From Luteibacter yeojuensis (lineage in GTDB: Bacteria > Pseudomonadota > Gammaproteobacteria > Xanthomonadales > Rhodanobacteraceae): a stretch of DNA of 48,400 nucleotides. This document shows positions 25,485 through 33,176 of this stretch, one piece after another. The stretch's first letter is position 1. Each line of letters starts with the position of its first letter. The stretch covers positions 1-48,400 of the forward strand of contig NZ_JZRB01000031.1 in the NCBI RefSeq assembly GCF_000964085.1. Direction: 5' to 3'. The notes below the pieces were generated by a model that saw nothing but the letters and a program-made list of their open reading frames with translations, made no database searches and was not told the origin of the DNA. A program made the translations under genes and the position numbers.

Positions 25485-25838
25485 ATGCAGGCACGTGAGT
25501 CGTTTTACCGGTTGAGTGAACTCAACACCGTCCTGGAAAAAGTCGCGACCCGAAGCGAGTTGCAGGCGCTCTCCGCGCGTGTCGATGATCGCTTCGAGCA
25601 GGTCGATAAGCGCTTCGAGCAAGTCGATAAGCGCTTCGTACAGGTGGAGGCGCGGCTTGATCGCGTCGAAACGCGGATGGATCAGATGACGGCCACGTTG
25701 GCCACGCTCGAAGATCGCTCGCGGCACGGCGCGACGCGTTCGTGGGTGCTCAGTGGTGCCGTCTGCGCGCTCGTCGGCCTACTCGGCTGGCTTAGCCGCG
25801 GGCAGTTGTTCGCGGGGCTGCAGTCCGCCGGCCTTTAA
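25485..25838 (+). CDS. Small coiled-coil protein with C-terminal membrane anchor
   Basis: A 117-residue protein not recognised as a named family. Residues about 15-80 form a coiled coil made of near-perfect tandem heptads (RFEQVDK, RFEQVDK, RFVQVEA, RLDRVET, RMDQMTA), also visible as a direct repeat in the DNA (cgcttcgagca...gtcgataag). Residues about 88-108 (SWVLSGAVCALVGLLGWL) form a single membrane span near the C-terminus. AAAGGAGG ahead of ATG 25485 is a strong ribosome-binding site and decides the start. Similar small coiled-coil/tail-anchor proteins occur near prophages and mobile regions. It lies in the accessory stretch between tRNA-Lys and the bacteriocin; a link with the bacteriocin is not shown. 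Confidence 0.75.
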   Translation: MQARESFYRLSELNTVLEKVATRSELQALSARVDDRFEQVDKRFEQVDKRFVQVEARLDRVETRMDQMTATLATLEDRSRHGATRSWVLSGAVCALVGLLGWLSRGQLFAGLQSAGL

Positions 25839-25872
25839 CGTCAGGCGTACCGGGTCACATCCGGCACGTCAT

Positions 25873-25924
25873 CGAAGGACTACACAGCGCGCTGCATTGC
25901 ACCGTCAGGGCGTGTAGTCCTTCG
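25873..25924. repeat. 13-bp perfect inverted repeat upstream of the bacteriocin gene
   Basis: CGAAGGACTACAC (25873-25885) and GTGTAGTCCTTCG (25912-25924) are exact reverse complements with a 26-base spacer. No T-run follows, so it is a weak terminator candidate; it could be an RNA leader hairpin or a binding site for the bacteriocin gene, which starts 67 bases later, or the end of the upstream gene. The intergenic stretch 25839-25990 holds nothing else recognisable except AAGGAG at 25978-25983. Confidence 0.7.
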
Positions 25925-25990
25925 CCGCTTCTGGCGCCACTACGCAAAACCTAGCATCTCACCTTCGTTCACGAACCAAGGAGATGCGCC

Positions 25991-26935
25991 ATGTCGGTCA
26001 CCCCACTCGCTCCTGTGCCGGTCTTCGGCTACACCAGTGATCCTTTCTACGGGCTTGGAAACAACGCGGCGTACAACGGCACCCGAGTCCAACCTGGGCC
26101 GATCATGCCTCCCAGCATGGCCGGGCTGCCGCCCATGAACCACGAGTTCTACGGAAAATGTGCGATGACCAACGGCGAGAAGGTCTTCGAGGCGGCACTG
26201 CGCGGTGATCCGCTCGGCACCCTCACCGCTTTCTTCGAAGGACTCAGCGCACGAGACGGCCACTTCGCACTCGGCCAACTCTTCATCTGGAACAACCTCC
26301 AGGTTGTCCTCGGGGAAGGGTACAACCGGCCTATCGCCGCCAACGAGGCCGGCCTACTCGCTCCGAACGGGCGCTTGGCCATCACCCATCTTGCGGGTCT
26401 TTACGTTACACGCGCTGGCAACGCACCAGTTGAAATCAAGAACCCTGCATTCGACTTCTGGGGCACGCCCTTGATGTCCATTGCGGGCATCTACTATTGG
26501 GTTGCGGGTGGCGGAAAGTCGCGCCGCGTCCGCATTGCTTCGCTGGGGCTGCACCTCGTTCCGCGCGACTTCGAACCGGTGCAAGACATTCTTCAGAATG
26601 CGCTGAATGGCCCCGGCCTCTACGAGATTTCGGGCCCATTCGAGCACAACACGTTTGATCACGGAATTCAGGACGTCTGGGCCGCTGGATTGATCGGGCG
26701 TGTCAAGGGATGGGTAACCGGCAAACTGGAGATCCGAGCGGACCATAGCTATCAGTTCAACGGCAGTTTTACGCTCGCGCCTGACACCTACGACGCAGGC
26801 GCTGGCAATCGTCCTTTTGCACAGGAGGCCCTTACGAGCTTTCTCGCAGGAATCGGGAACACACTCGGGTACAAAGATTACGATATCGAATTCGTCGGCG
26901 AGCAGGCTGTCGAGGGCTCGGGGGTGCGGTGGTGA
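25991..26935 (+). CDS. Colicin-M-family bacteriocin (lipid II-degrading)
   Basis: A 314-residue protein whose C-terminal half lines up with colicin M. Shared landmarks in order: an Ala/Tyr/Trp-rich helix (IAGIYYWVAGGGK) then RIASLGLHL (compare colicin M NIANIGLKI), VQDILQNAL, a GKLEIRADHSYQFNG strand pair (compare GTLTISANGSWTYNG), the catalytic D-x-Y-D at Asp265, Tyr267 and Asp268, and a tail QEALTSFLAGIGNTLGYKDY. Colicin M cleaves undecaprenyl-pyrophosphate-linked peptidoglycan precursor in the periplasm of the target. There is no signal peptide, as for colicins. The N-terminal 60 residues are Pro/Gly-rich and likely serve uptake; no colicin-type ETLTV TonB box is seen. The His-Arg pair after D-x-Y-D is altered. 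ATG 25991 follows AAGGAG by seven bases. The next gene is a Cmi-like immunity protein, overlapping by 4 bases. Confidence 0.85.
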   Translation: MSVTPLAPVPVFGYTSDPFYGLGNNAAYNGTRVQPGPIMPPSMAGLPPMNHEFYGKCAMTNGEKVFEAALRGDPLGTLTAFFEGLSARDGHFALGQLFIWNNLQVVLGEGYNRPIAANEAGLLAPNGRLAITHLAGLYVTRAGNAPVEIKNPAFDFWGTPLMSIAGIYYWVAGGGKSRRVRIASLGLHLVPRDFEPVQDILQNALNGPGLYEISGPFEHNTFDHGIQDVWAAGLIGRVKGWVTGKLEIRADHSYQFNGSFTLAPDTYDAGAGNRPFAQEALTSFLAGIGNTLGYKDYDIEFVGEQAVEGSGVRW

Positions 26936-27288
26936 AGGTCCATGTGCTCGCGCGTGCCACCATCGTCGTGTTGGCATGGCTTCTCGGTGGATGCCACCCG
27001 ACCCCGCCGGTTACGGCGGAATGCAGGGCGTGGACACCTGCGGACGTGAGGCAGCACGTCCTCAACCATCTTCGACGAAAGAACGAGTTCGGCACCAAAA
27101 ACCCGGGCGCACTGACCGCCGATGACGTCATCGCCATCGGGCCCGTGTCGCTTGGCAAGGCAAGCGGGCTCTGGACATTCCCCTTCCGTGTTGAGGGCAC
27201 CCGCGACTACAACGCGCTGGTGGATTGCGAGGGTTACACGGAATTGACCGGCGTGCCTGTCCCGCCGAGTTCTTCGATCAAGCATTGA
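26932..27288 (+). CDS. Cmi-like immunity lipoprotein for the colicin-M-type bacteriocin
   Basis: A 118-residue protein resembling the colicin M immunity protein Cmi. After a lipoprotein signal peptide (lipobox LLGGC, Cys21) come two cysteines, Cys31 and Cys99, at positions like the Cmi disulfide pair. Segments PFRVEG and DCEGYTEL mirror Cmi PFKAEG and HCEEGYVEY (recalled). Cmi is anchored in the inner membrane facing the periplasm, where colicin M acts; here the anchor would be lipid rather than a transmembrane helix. The start is GTG 26932, whose GTGA overlaps the bacteriocin stop; GTG 26929 is an alternative. The overlap fits obligatory toxin-immunity coupling. Confidence 0.8.
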   Translation: MKVHVLARATIVVLAWLLGGCHPTPPVTAECRAWTPADVRQHVLNHLRRKNEFGTKNPGALTADDVIAIGPVSLGKASGLWTFPFRVEGTRDYNALVDCEGYTELTGVPVPPSSSIKH

Positions 27289-27291
27289 AAG

Positions 27292-27318
27292 GGTTGCCAG
27301 CGCACCGGGCTGGCAGCC
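27292..27318. terminator. Hairpin between the immunity gene and queC
   Basis: GGTTGCCAGC (27292-27301) pairs with GCTGGCAGCC (27309-27318) with one G-T wobble. It lies 3 bases after the immunity stop and 11 bases before the convergent queC stop. There is no T-run on either side, so it may be a Rho-assisted or weak bidirectional terminator. Confidence 0.5.
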
Positions 27319-27329
27319 GCCCCGCGACC

Positions 27330-28013
27330 TCAGACGTAGCGCGTAACGTCCGGCACGCCTGCCTTGGCGAAGCCCTCCGCGCGCAGGCGGCAGGCATCGC
27401 AGTGGCCGCAGGCGCGGCCTTGCGCGTCGGCCTGGTAGCAGCTGACCGTCTCCGCGAAATCCACGCCCAGGCGCACGCCTTCGGTCACGATATCGCCCTT
27501 GCCCATCTTCATCAGCGGCGCGTGGATGCGGATGCCCGCGCCTTCCACGCCGGCCTTCGTCGCTACATTTGCCAGCGTTTCAAAGGCCTCGATGAAGGCC
27601 GGGCGGCAATCGGGGTAGCCGGAGTAGTCCACGGCGTTGACGCCGCAGAAGATGTCGTTCGAGCCGAGCACTTCGGCCCAACCCAGCGCGATCGACAGCA
27701 TGATCGTGTTGCGCGCGGGCACGTAGGTGACGGGGATGCCTTCGCCGCCATCCTCCGGCACGTCGATATCGGCGGTGAGGGCCGAGCCGCCGATGCTGCG
27801 CAGGTCAACGTGCACGGTCTTGTGCGCCACGGCGCCCAGCAGCTTCGAGACGCGCTCGGAGGCCTCCAGTTCGGAGCTGTGGCGCTGGCCATAGGCCACG
27901 CTGAGCGCATAGACCTCGAAGCCCTGTTCGCGCGCCATGGCGATCGTCACGGCGGAATCCATGCCGCCCGAAACGAGGATGACGGCCTTGGGGGTGGGGT
28001 TCGGAGCGTTCAT
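27330..28013 (-). CDS. queC: 7-cyano-7-deazaguanine synthase QueC
   Basis: A 227-residue cytosolic enzyme that makes preQ0 from 7-carboxy-7-deazaguanine with ammonia and ATP in queuosine biosynthesis. The PP-loop SGGMDS is at 15-20 and the zinc site uses Cys192, Cys202, Cys205 and Cys208 (CGHCDAC). The upstream queE gene ends 16 bases before this start, so they form an operon. ATG 28013 is preferred over longer frames that overlap queE. Confidence 0.96.
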   Translation of the reverse strand: MNAPNPTPKAVILVSGGMDSAVTIAMAREQGFEVYALSVAYGQRHSSELEASERVSKLLGAVAHKTVHVDLRSIGGSALTADIDVPEDGGEGIPVTYVPARNTIMLSIALGWAEVLGSNDIFCGVNAVDYSGYPDCRPAFIEAFETLANVATKAGVEGAGIRIHAPLMKMGKGDIVTEGVRLGVDFAETVSCYQADAQGRACGHCDACRLRAEGFAKAGVPDVTRYV

Positions 28014-28029
28014 GCGGGTACCTTGGGTA

Positions 28030-28722
28030 TCAGTGGCCCTGGGCGTCGTTCCACAGCAGCTTGTGCAGCTGCAGCTGGAAGCGCACCGGCAGGCGTTCGG
28101 CGAGGATCCATTCGGCGAGCGCGCGCGGCTCGACCTTGCCCCACACCGGGGAGAACAGCACCATCGATTTTTCGGCCAGGCCGTGCTCGCGCACGACATC
28201 GCGCGACCATTCGAAATCGCCGCGGCTGGCGATCACGAACTTCACCTGGTCATGCGGCAGCAGGTGGTCGAGGTTGCTCCAGAGGTTGCGGGCGCTTTCG
28301 CCCGAATCCGGCGCCTTCAGGTCCATGACCTTGCGGACGCGCGGATCGACCTGCGAGACATCGAGCGCGCCGGAGGTTTCCAGCGAGACCTCGTGGCCGG
28401 CATCGCACAGCTTGCGCAGCAGGATATGGCAGCGCTTCTGCGACAGGGGCTCGCCGCCCGTGACGCAGACGTGCTTCGCGCCGTGGCTGGCCACCTCGGC
28501 CACGATGGCGTCGATGTCGTGCCACTGGCCACCGTGGAAGGAATATTCGGTATCGCACCACACGCAGCGCAGCGGGCAGCCGGTGAGGCGCACGAACACC
28601 GTGGGCCAGCCGATGGCATCGGCCTCGCCCTGCACGGAGTGGAAGATCTCGGTGATCCGCAGGCGTTCCCGGACGGGGGCGGCCGGCGAAACATCCGCCG
28701 GCGTTGCGGTGTTGCCGTTCAT
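28030..28722 (-). CDS. queE: 7-carboxy-7-deazaguanine synthase QueE
   Basis: A 230-residue radical SAM enzyme that rearranges 6-carboxytetrahydropterin to 7-carboxy-7-deazaguanine. The cluster motif is Cys49-x3-Cys53-x2-Cys56 in CPLRCVWCD, with the SAM-binding VTGGEPL further on. This C-x3-C-x2-C spacing is the classical one. It lies between cpoB (4-base gap) and queC in one minus-strand transcript. Confidence 0.96.
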   Translation of the reverse strand: MNGNTATPADVSPAAPVRERLRITEIFHSVQGEADAIGWPTVFVRLTGCPLRCVWCDTEYSFHGGQWHDIDAIVAEVASHGAKHVCVTGGEPLSQKRCHILLRKLCDAGHEVSLETSGALDVSQVDPRVRKVMDLKAPDSGESARNLWSNLDHLLPHDQVKFVIASRGDFEWSRDVVREHGLAEKSMVLFSPVWGKVEPRALAEWILAERLPVRFQLQLHKLLWNDAQGH

Positions 28723-28726
28723 ACGC

Positions 28727-29587
28727 TTAGTTGGCCGTCTGGCGCTGCAGGCGGCGCAGGCGTTCCTGTGCGAGGCCAGCGGCCTTCGTGCCGGGATACT
28801 TGGCGGAAACCTGCTTCAGGGTGGCGATGGCCGCGTCCTGCTGCTTCAGTTCGATCTGGCAGTAACCCACCTTGAGCAGGCCGTCGGAGACCTTGTCGCT
28901 CTGCGGGAAATTCTTGACCAGCCGCTGGAAGGCCTCGATGGCCACCTGGTAGTTCATGGTGACGTAGTACGACTCGCCCAGCCAGTAATAGGCGTTGGGC
29001 GCCAGCGCGCTATCCGGGTACTTCACGAGGAAGTCGCGGAAGCCACGGCTGGCCGTGACGTAGTCGCCGCCGCGCAGTGACTTGAAGGCGGCATCGTACG
29101 CGGCCTGCTCGGCCGGGGACGCGGCGCCCGGGTTGCCACCACCGGCGGCCGTGCCGGCGGGCGCGGGGCCCGCGGCGGCCTGCTGCGGGGGCGCCGGGGT
29201 GTTCGCGGCGGCAGGCGCCGGGGGCTGGCCGCCGCCGGCGGCCGCGGTGGGCTGCCCGGCGGGCGCGCCACCCTTTTCGAGACGGCCCAGGCGCGAATCG
29301 ACATCTGCGTACTGTGCCTTCTGGGAATCCTGGAGTTGCTGGTTCTGGTGCTGCAGCTCTTCGATCTGGCCCTGGAGCTGGGCCACCTGCTGCTGCAGGT
29401 CGTTGACCTGGTTCACCAGTTGCGTGGTGCCGGAGTTGGCCTGGTTCTGCTGCTCGAGCCGCGCGACGCGGTCGGCGAGGCTGAGGCGATCCTGGGCGCT
29501 GGCCGTAAACGCAAAAAGCGTGGCGGACGCGATTGCGCCCGCCACGCCAAGCCTGGCCATGTAGCTGTTAGCCAGAGACTTCTTCAT
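28727..29587 (-). CDS. cpoB: Cell division coordinator CpoB (YbgF)
   Basis: A 286-residue periplasmic Tol-Pal-associated protein that links peptidoglycan synthesis and outer-membrane constriction at the division site. It has a signal peptide (about 1-31, ends ASA-QD), an N-terminal coiled-coil trimerisation region (about 34-105, rich in Gln and Leu), a long Ala/Gly/Pro linker (about 106-155), and a TPR domain (from YDAAFKSLRGGDY to the end). The linker is longer and more low-complexity than in E. coli. Its ATG overlaps the pal stop by one base (TAATG). Confidence 0.93.
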   Translation of the reverse strand: MKKSLANSYMARLGVAGAIASATLFAFTASAQDRLSLADRVARLEQQNQANSGTTQLVNQVNDLQQQVAQLQGQIEELQHQNQQLQDSQKAQYADVDSRLGRLEKGGAPAGQPTAAAGGGQPPAPAAANTPAPPQQAAAGPAPAGTAAGGGNPGAASPAEQAAYDAAFKSLRGGDYVTASRGFRDFLVKYPDSALAPNAYYWLGESYYVTMNYQVAIEAFQRLVKNFPQSDKVSDGLLKVGYCQIELKQQDAAIATLKQVSAKYPGTKAAGLAQERLRRLQRQTAN

Positions 29588-30096
29588 TACTTCGCGGTGT
29601 AGACGATCTCAACGCGACGGTTCTTGGCCCAGCAGTCTTCGTTGTGCTCTTTGCACGTCGGCTTTTCCTTGCCGTACGAGGTGACGTTGACCTGGCCAGC
29701 CGAACCGCCAGCGGCCTGGAGGGCGCTGGAGACGGCATTGCCACGGCGCTCGCCGAGGCCCAGGTTGTACTCGCGGGTGCCGCGCTCGTCGGTGTTACCC
29801 TCGAGGGTCATGGCCGACTGCGGACGATCCTGCAGGTACTTGGCGTGGCAAGCGATGATCTGCTGGAATTCCGGCTTCACGTCGTTCTTGTCGAAGTCGA
29901 AGTACACGACGCGCTGACGCAGGCACGCGTCGGTGTCGAGGTCTTCCGGCTTGTACTTGCCATCGTTCATCGGGGCCTGGGTCTGGGCGACCGGCTGCTG
30001 TTCCGGCATGGGAGCCGGCTTGGTGTTCTTCTTCGAGCACGCGGCGGCGCCAACGCAGAGCAGCGCAGCCAGGGTGACGGTAACGGTCTTATTCAT
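29587..30096 (-). CDS. pal: Peptidoglycan-associated lipoprotein Pal
   Basis: A 169-residue outer-membrane lipoprotein that binds peptidoglycan and TolB. The lipobox ends at Cys20 (GAAAC), followed by a Pro/Gln-rich tether and an OmpA-like domain with the peptidoglycan-binding NTDERGTREYNLGLGERR. ATG 30096 has AAGGA eight bases upstream and is chosen over a longer frame. About 252 bases separate it from tolB, so a second promoter is possible there. cpoB follows with a one-base overlap. Confidence 0.95.
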   Translation of the reverse strand: MNKTVTVTLAALLCVGAAACSKKNTKPAPMPEQQPVAQTQAPMNDGKYKPEDLDTDACLRQRVVYFDFDKNDVKPEFQQIIACHAKYLQDRPQSAMTLEGNTDERGTREYNLGLGERRGNAVSSALQAAGGSAGQVNVTSYGKEKPTCKEHNEDCWAKNRRVEIVYTAK

Positions 30097-30348
30097 GGGA
30101 CGTTCCTTCAACAGTTGAGTTCCGACAGTCGTTTTACGGTTTCGGGACAGACACCGCCGGTTGTCCGGCTGTTTTTCTACTTGCTTCCACGTTGACGGGG
30201 CGCTGTCCCGCACCCTACGCCTTCGCTCCGTCAGCCGCTTGTGGGCGAACCGCCGGGAGTTCCTTCATTCATTCGCCCGCAGGAAAGGCGCGGACCAGCC
30301 GCGCCCTCCCGGGACGTTGTCGATGTCGCAGCCCTGACGGGCGCGCCA

Positions 30349-31677
30349 TCAACGCTGTCGGTACGGTCCCCAGGACGGCTCGCGCACGTCGCCGTCCGAA
30401 AGGACGAGACGCTGGCGCACAAGGCCGTCCGCCGAAACCGCATACAGGACGCCACGCGTACCCTGCGATGCGGCATAAAGCAGCATGCTGGCGTTGGGCG
30501 CGAAGCTGGGCGAATCGTCCACGTTACCCGGGGAAACGAAACGCACCTGCCCGCCCAGACTGCGGTCCATGATAGCGATACGATACACGTTCCCGTTGCC
30601 CTGCACCATCGCAATCTGCTTGCCATCGAAGCTGACCGAGGCGCTGGCGTTGAAGCCGCCCTGGAACGTGAGGCGCTGGGCGTTCCCACCCGAGACCGAG
30701 GTCTGGTAGAGCTGGGGCTTGCCGGAGCGGTCGGAGGTGAAAATGATGCTCTGGCCATCCGGGGTGAAGGTGGGTTCCGTATCGATCGCGAAGTTGTTGG
30801 TCACCCGGGTTTCGGTGCGGCTGCCGACGTCGATGACGAAAATCTCCGGGTTACCCACGTAGGACAGGCTCACCGCGAGCTTGCTGCCGTCCGGCGACCA
30901 GGCCGGGGCAGAGTTGATGCCCTTGGGGTGCGAGGCCACGAGGCTACGCGAGCCGGTGGAGATGTTCTGCACATACACGGCCGAATTGCCGCTTTCGAAC
31001 GAGACGTAGGCCAGCTTGCTGCCATCCGGCGACCAGGCCGGCGAGAGCAGCGACTCGCGGGAGCGGGCCACCACCTGCGGGTTGAAGCCATCCGAATCGG
31101 CCACGATGAGCGAATACGTGGTGTTGTTGCCCGTACCCACGGCCGTGACATAGGCGATGCGGGTCCAGAAGGCACCGCGGACGCCGGTGATCTTTTCGTA
31201 GATCTGGTCGGCGATCTGGTGGGCCACGCCACGCAGGTCACCCGTGGGGGCCGTGAACGACTGGGCCAGCAGGCTCTGCTGGCGGTTCACGTCCCACAGC
31301 TCGTATTCCACCTTGACCATGCCACCGCCGGCATCGCTGATGCGGCCGATGGTGAGGTAATCCTGCTTCAGCAGGCGCCAGGTGGCGAACTTGATGTCCG
31401 AGCCCTGCGACGGGGTCTCGACGATATCGTTCTTTTCCAGCGACCGGAACTTGCCCGAGCGGTTGAAATCGGCGCGGATGACGTCGGCGACGTCGGTGGG
31501 CAGCGGGGCCCCGCCGGCCTGGGCGAACGGCACCACTGCGATGGGGGTTGCCGTGGCCACGCCCTTGGCGATCTCCACGTTGAGCGACTGGGCGGCGGCT
31601 GGGCCGGCCACGAGGGCGGCTATCGCCACGAGGGCGGCGGCGAAGCGAAGGATCGTCTTGCGCATGGGCTGATTCAT
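30349..31677 (-). CDS. tolB: Tol-Pal periplasmic beta-propeller TolB
   Basis: A 442-residue periplasmic protein linking TolA in the inner membrane to Pal. The signal peptide is residues 1-29 (ends AAA-QS). An N-terminal alpha/beta domain (about 30-165) is followed by a six-bladed propeller whose repeats are visible as WSPDGSKLAY, WSPDGSKLAV, FTPDGQSIIF and FAPNASMLLY. ATG 31677 is used; 31665 is an alternative. The 115-base gap from tolA is modest, so read-through from tolQRA is likely. Confidence 0.95.
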   Translation of the reverse strand: MNQPMRKTILRFAAALVAIAALVAGPAAAQSLNVEIAKGVATATPIAVVPFAQAGGAPLPTDVADVIRADFNRSGKFRSLEKNDIVETPSQGSDIKFATWRLLKQDYLTIGRISDAGGGMVKVEYELWDVNRQQSLLAQSFTAPTGDLRGVAHQIADQIYEKITGVRGAFWTRIAYVTAVGTGNNTTYSLIVADSDGFNPQVVARSRESLLSPAWSPDGSKLAYVSFESGNSAVYVQNISTGSRSLVASHPKGINSAPAWSPDGSKLAVSLSYVGNPEIFVIDVGSRTETRVTNNFAIDTEPTFTPDGQSIIFTSDRSGKPQLYQTSVSGGNAQRLTFQGGFNASASVSFDGKQIAMVQGNGNVYRIAIMDRSLGGQVRFVSPGNVDDSPSFAPNASMLLYAASQGTRGVLYAVSADGLVRQRLVLSDGDVREPSWGPYRQR

Positions 31678-31792
31678 TGCGACCTGTGGAAATGGAGTGG
31701 CGCCCGCATGGTAAGCGGGCCCCGGTGAACCTGAATGACCCGCATCTGAACCACCCCCGTGGCGCATGGCGGCCATGGGGGCTGGAACATCA

Positions 31793-32731
31793 TTACGGCC
31801 TGAACGTGAAGGTGAGGTTTCGCTCGAAGACGTCCTCGAAGCCCTGGTACGGAAGCGGCTGGGCGCGCAGTACCGCGTTTTCCAGCGATGCCCGGCCCGG
31901 GCCGTCGAACGGGCAACTGGAATCGACCTTGGCGCTCAGCACCTGGCCGCCCGGGATCTGTACCACGTGGACGATACAGGCGCCGTTGCCAATATTCTCC
32001 GGGCGCAACCAGTTCTGCGTCACCGCGTTCTGGATCGCGGCGATATAGGCGGCCTTCTTGCTGTCGTCCTTGCCGTTCTGGCCGGTCTGCGGCTTCTCGG
32101 CGAACGGCAGGTTTTCACGGCCGTCGTCCTTTGCGTTCTGCAGATCCTTGAGTTGCTGCTCGGCCTGCTTCTTCGCCGAATCGGCCTTCTTCGTGTTCTG
32201 GGACGCCGCGTCGAGCTGCTTGAAGATGTCGTCGATCTTCTTCTGCTGCTCTTTCTTCTTCTCCTGCTGCTGGGCGTCGAGTTCGGCCTGGCGCTGGCGC
32301 TGCTTTTCTTCCTGCAGCTGCTTGGCGTCCTCGGCCTTCTGCACGGCATCATCCACGACCTGTTGCTGGTCTTTCAGGTCAGGCTGCTTGGGCGGCGGCG
32401 GCAAGGTCGGGACCGGGACCTTTTCCTGGGGCGGGGTCGGTGGCGGCGTGACCGGCGGCGGCGGCACGGTATCCGGCACCGGCTTTGCCTTGGTCGACTT
32501 CGGTGGCGGGGCACCCGTGGGGCCCACGAGCGTCGCCTCGATGACCTCGCCGGGGAGCTGGATGGGCGCCGGGCACTTCATCGGGTTCCATTCCGCGGGC
32601 ACGCCGAGGGCGTCGGCCCACTTTTCGTAGTCCGAGCAGGGGATCACCGCGATGGCCAGGAAGGCCACGATGCCCAGGTGGAGAAGCGCGGCCAGGACGA
32701 CCGCGCGGGGCGTACCGTTACGGTTTTCCAT
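31793..32731 (-). CDS. tolA: Tol-Pal energiser TolA
   Basis: A 312-residue inner-membrane protein that carries the proton-motive force from TolQR across the periplasm. It has one transmembrane segment (about 10-30), a Pro-rich stretch (75-115), a Lys/Gln/Glu-rich helical domain (about 118-215), and the C-terminal domain III (about 225-312) that contacts TolB and Pal, with a cysteine pair. A cysteine-bearing 25-residue extension just after the anchor is unusual. It overlaps tolR by 14 bases. Confidence 0.93.
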   Translation of the reverse strand: MENRNGTPRAVVLAALLHLGIVAFLAIAVIPCSDYEKWADALGVPAEWNPMKCPAPIQLPGEVIEATLVGPTGAPPPKSTKAKPVPDTVPPPPVTPPPTPPQEKVPVPTLPPPPKQPDLKDQQQVVDDAVQKAEDAKQLQEEKQRQRQAELDAQQQEKKKEQQKKIDDIFKQLDAASQNTKKADSAKKQAEQQLKDLQNAKDDGRENLPFAEKPQTGQNGKDDSKKAAYIAAIQNAVTQNWLRPENIGNGACIVHVVQIPGGQVLSAKVDSSCPFDGPGRASLENAVLRAQPLPYQGFEDVFERNLTFTFRP

Positions 32732-33167
32732 TCTGTGCGGACTGCGGCTGGCTCATGAGGCCAATCTTGGAGATGCCCGCTTCCTGGAGGATCGGGAGGA
32801 TCTGGTACACCTTGCCGTAGCCCACGCGGTCGTCGCCCGCGAGCAGCACCTGCAGCTCGGGGTTGGCGTCGTGGAACGCCGTGATCTTCCTCTTGAAGTC
32901 GTCGATGCTCACCTGCTCGCGCTTGGCGCCGTTGGCCGTGAGGTAGACCTGGCCCTGCTCGTCGACGGAGACGACGATGGGGTCTTTCTTATCCTTCAAG
33001 GACTTGGCGTTGGTCTGCGGCAGCTGGATGTCGACGCCGAGGTTCATCATGGGCGTGGTGACCATGAAGATGATGAGCAGCACGAGCATGACGTCGATGT
33101 ACGGCACGACGTTGATCTCGGATTTCAGCTTCCGCTTGTGGCGGCGGTAGACGTTGCGGGTGGCCAT
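32718..33167 (-). CDS. tolR: Tol-Pal proton-channel subunit TolR
   Basis: A 149-residue inner-membrane protein of the ExbD/TolR family. The single transmembrane helix contains the essential Asp in NVVPYIDVMLVLLIIFMV (Asp25), and the C-terminal periplasmic domain starts after LGVDIQLP. It works with TolQ as an ion-driven motor. The gene begins 9 bases after tolQ ends and overlaps tolA. Confidence 0.95.
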   Translation of the reverse strand: MATRNVYRRHKRKLKSEINVVPYIDVMLVLLIIFMVTTPMMNLGVDIQLPQTNAKSLKDKKDPIVVSVDEQGQVYLTANGAKREQVSIDDFKRKITAFHDANPELQVLLAGDDRVGYGKVYQILPILQEAGISKIGLMSQPQSAQNGKP

Positions 33168-33176
33168 GGCGACGGC

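Noticed and set aside
25839-25990. LexA/SOS box before the bacteriocin
   Set aside because: No CTGT-n8-ACAG or TTAG-n6-TACTA pattern is present; the region has only the inverted repeat and the ribosome-binding site.
25260-27330. Integrated element bounded by a direct repeat of the tRNA-Lys 3' end
   Set aside because: Scanning downstream showed no second copy of the tRNA 3' end and no integrase gene, so a defined mobile element cannot be claimed.
30241-31728. A 495-codon frame on the plus strand over tolB
   Set aside because: It is antisense to TolB, which has a signal peptide and propeller repeats; the translation has no domain.
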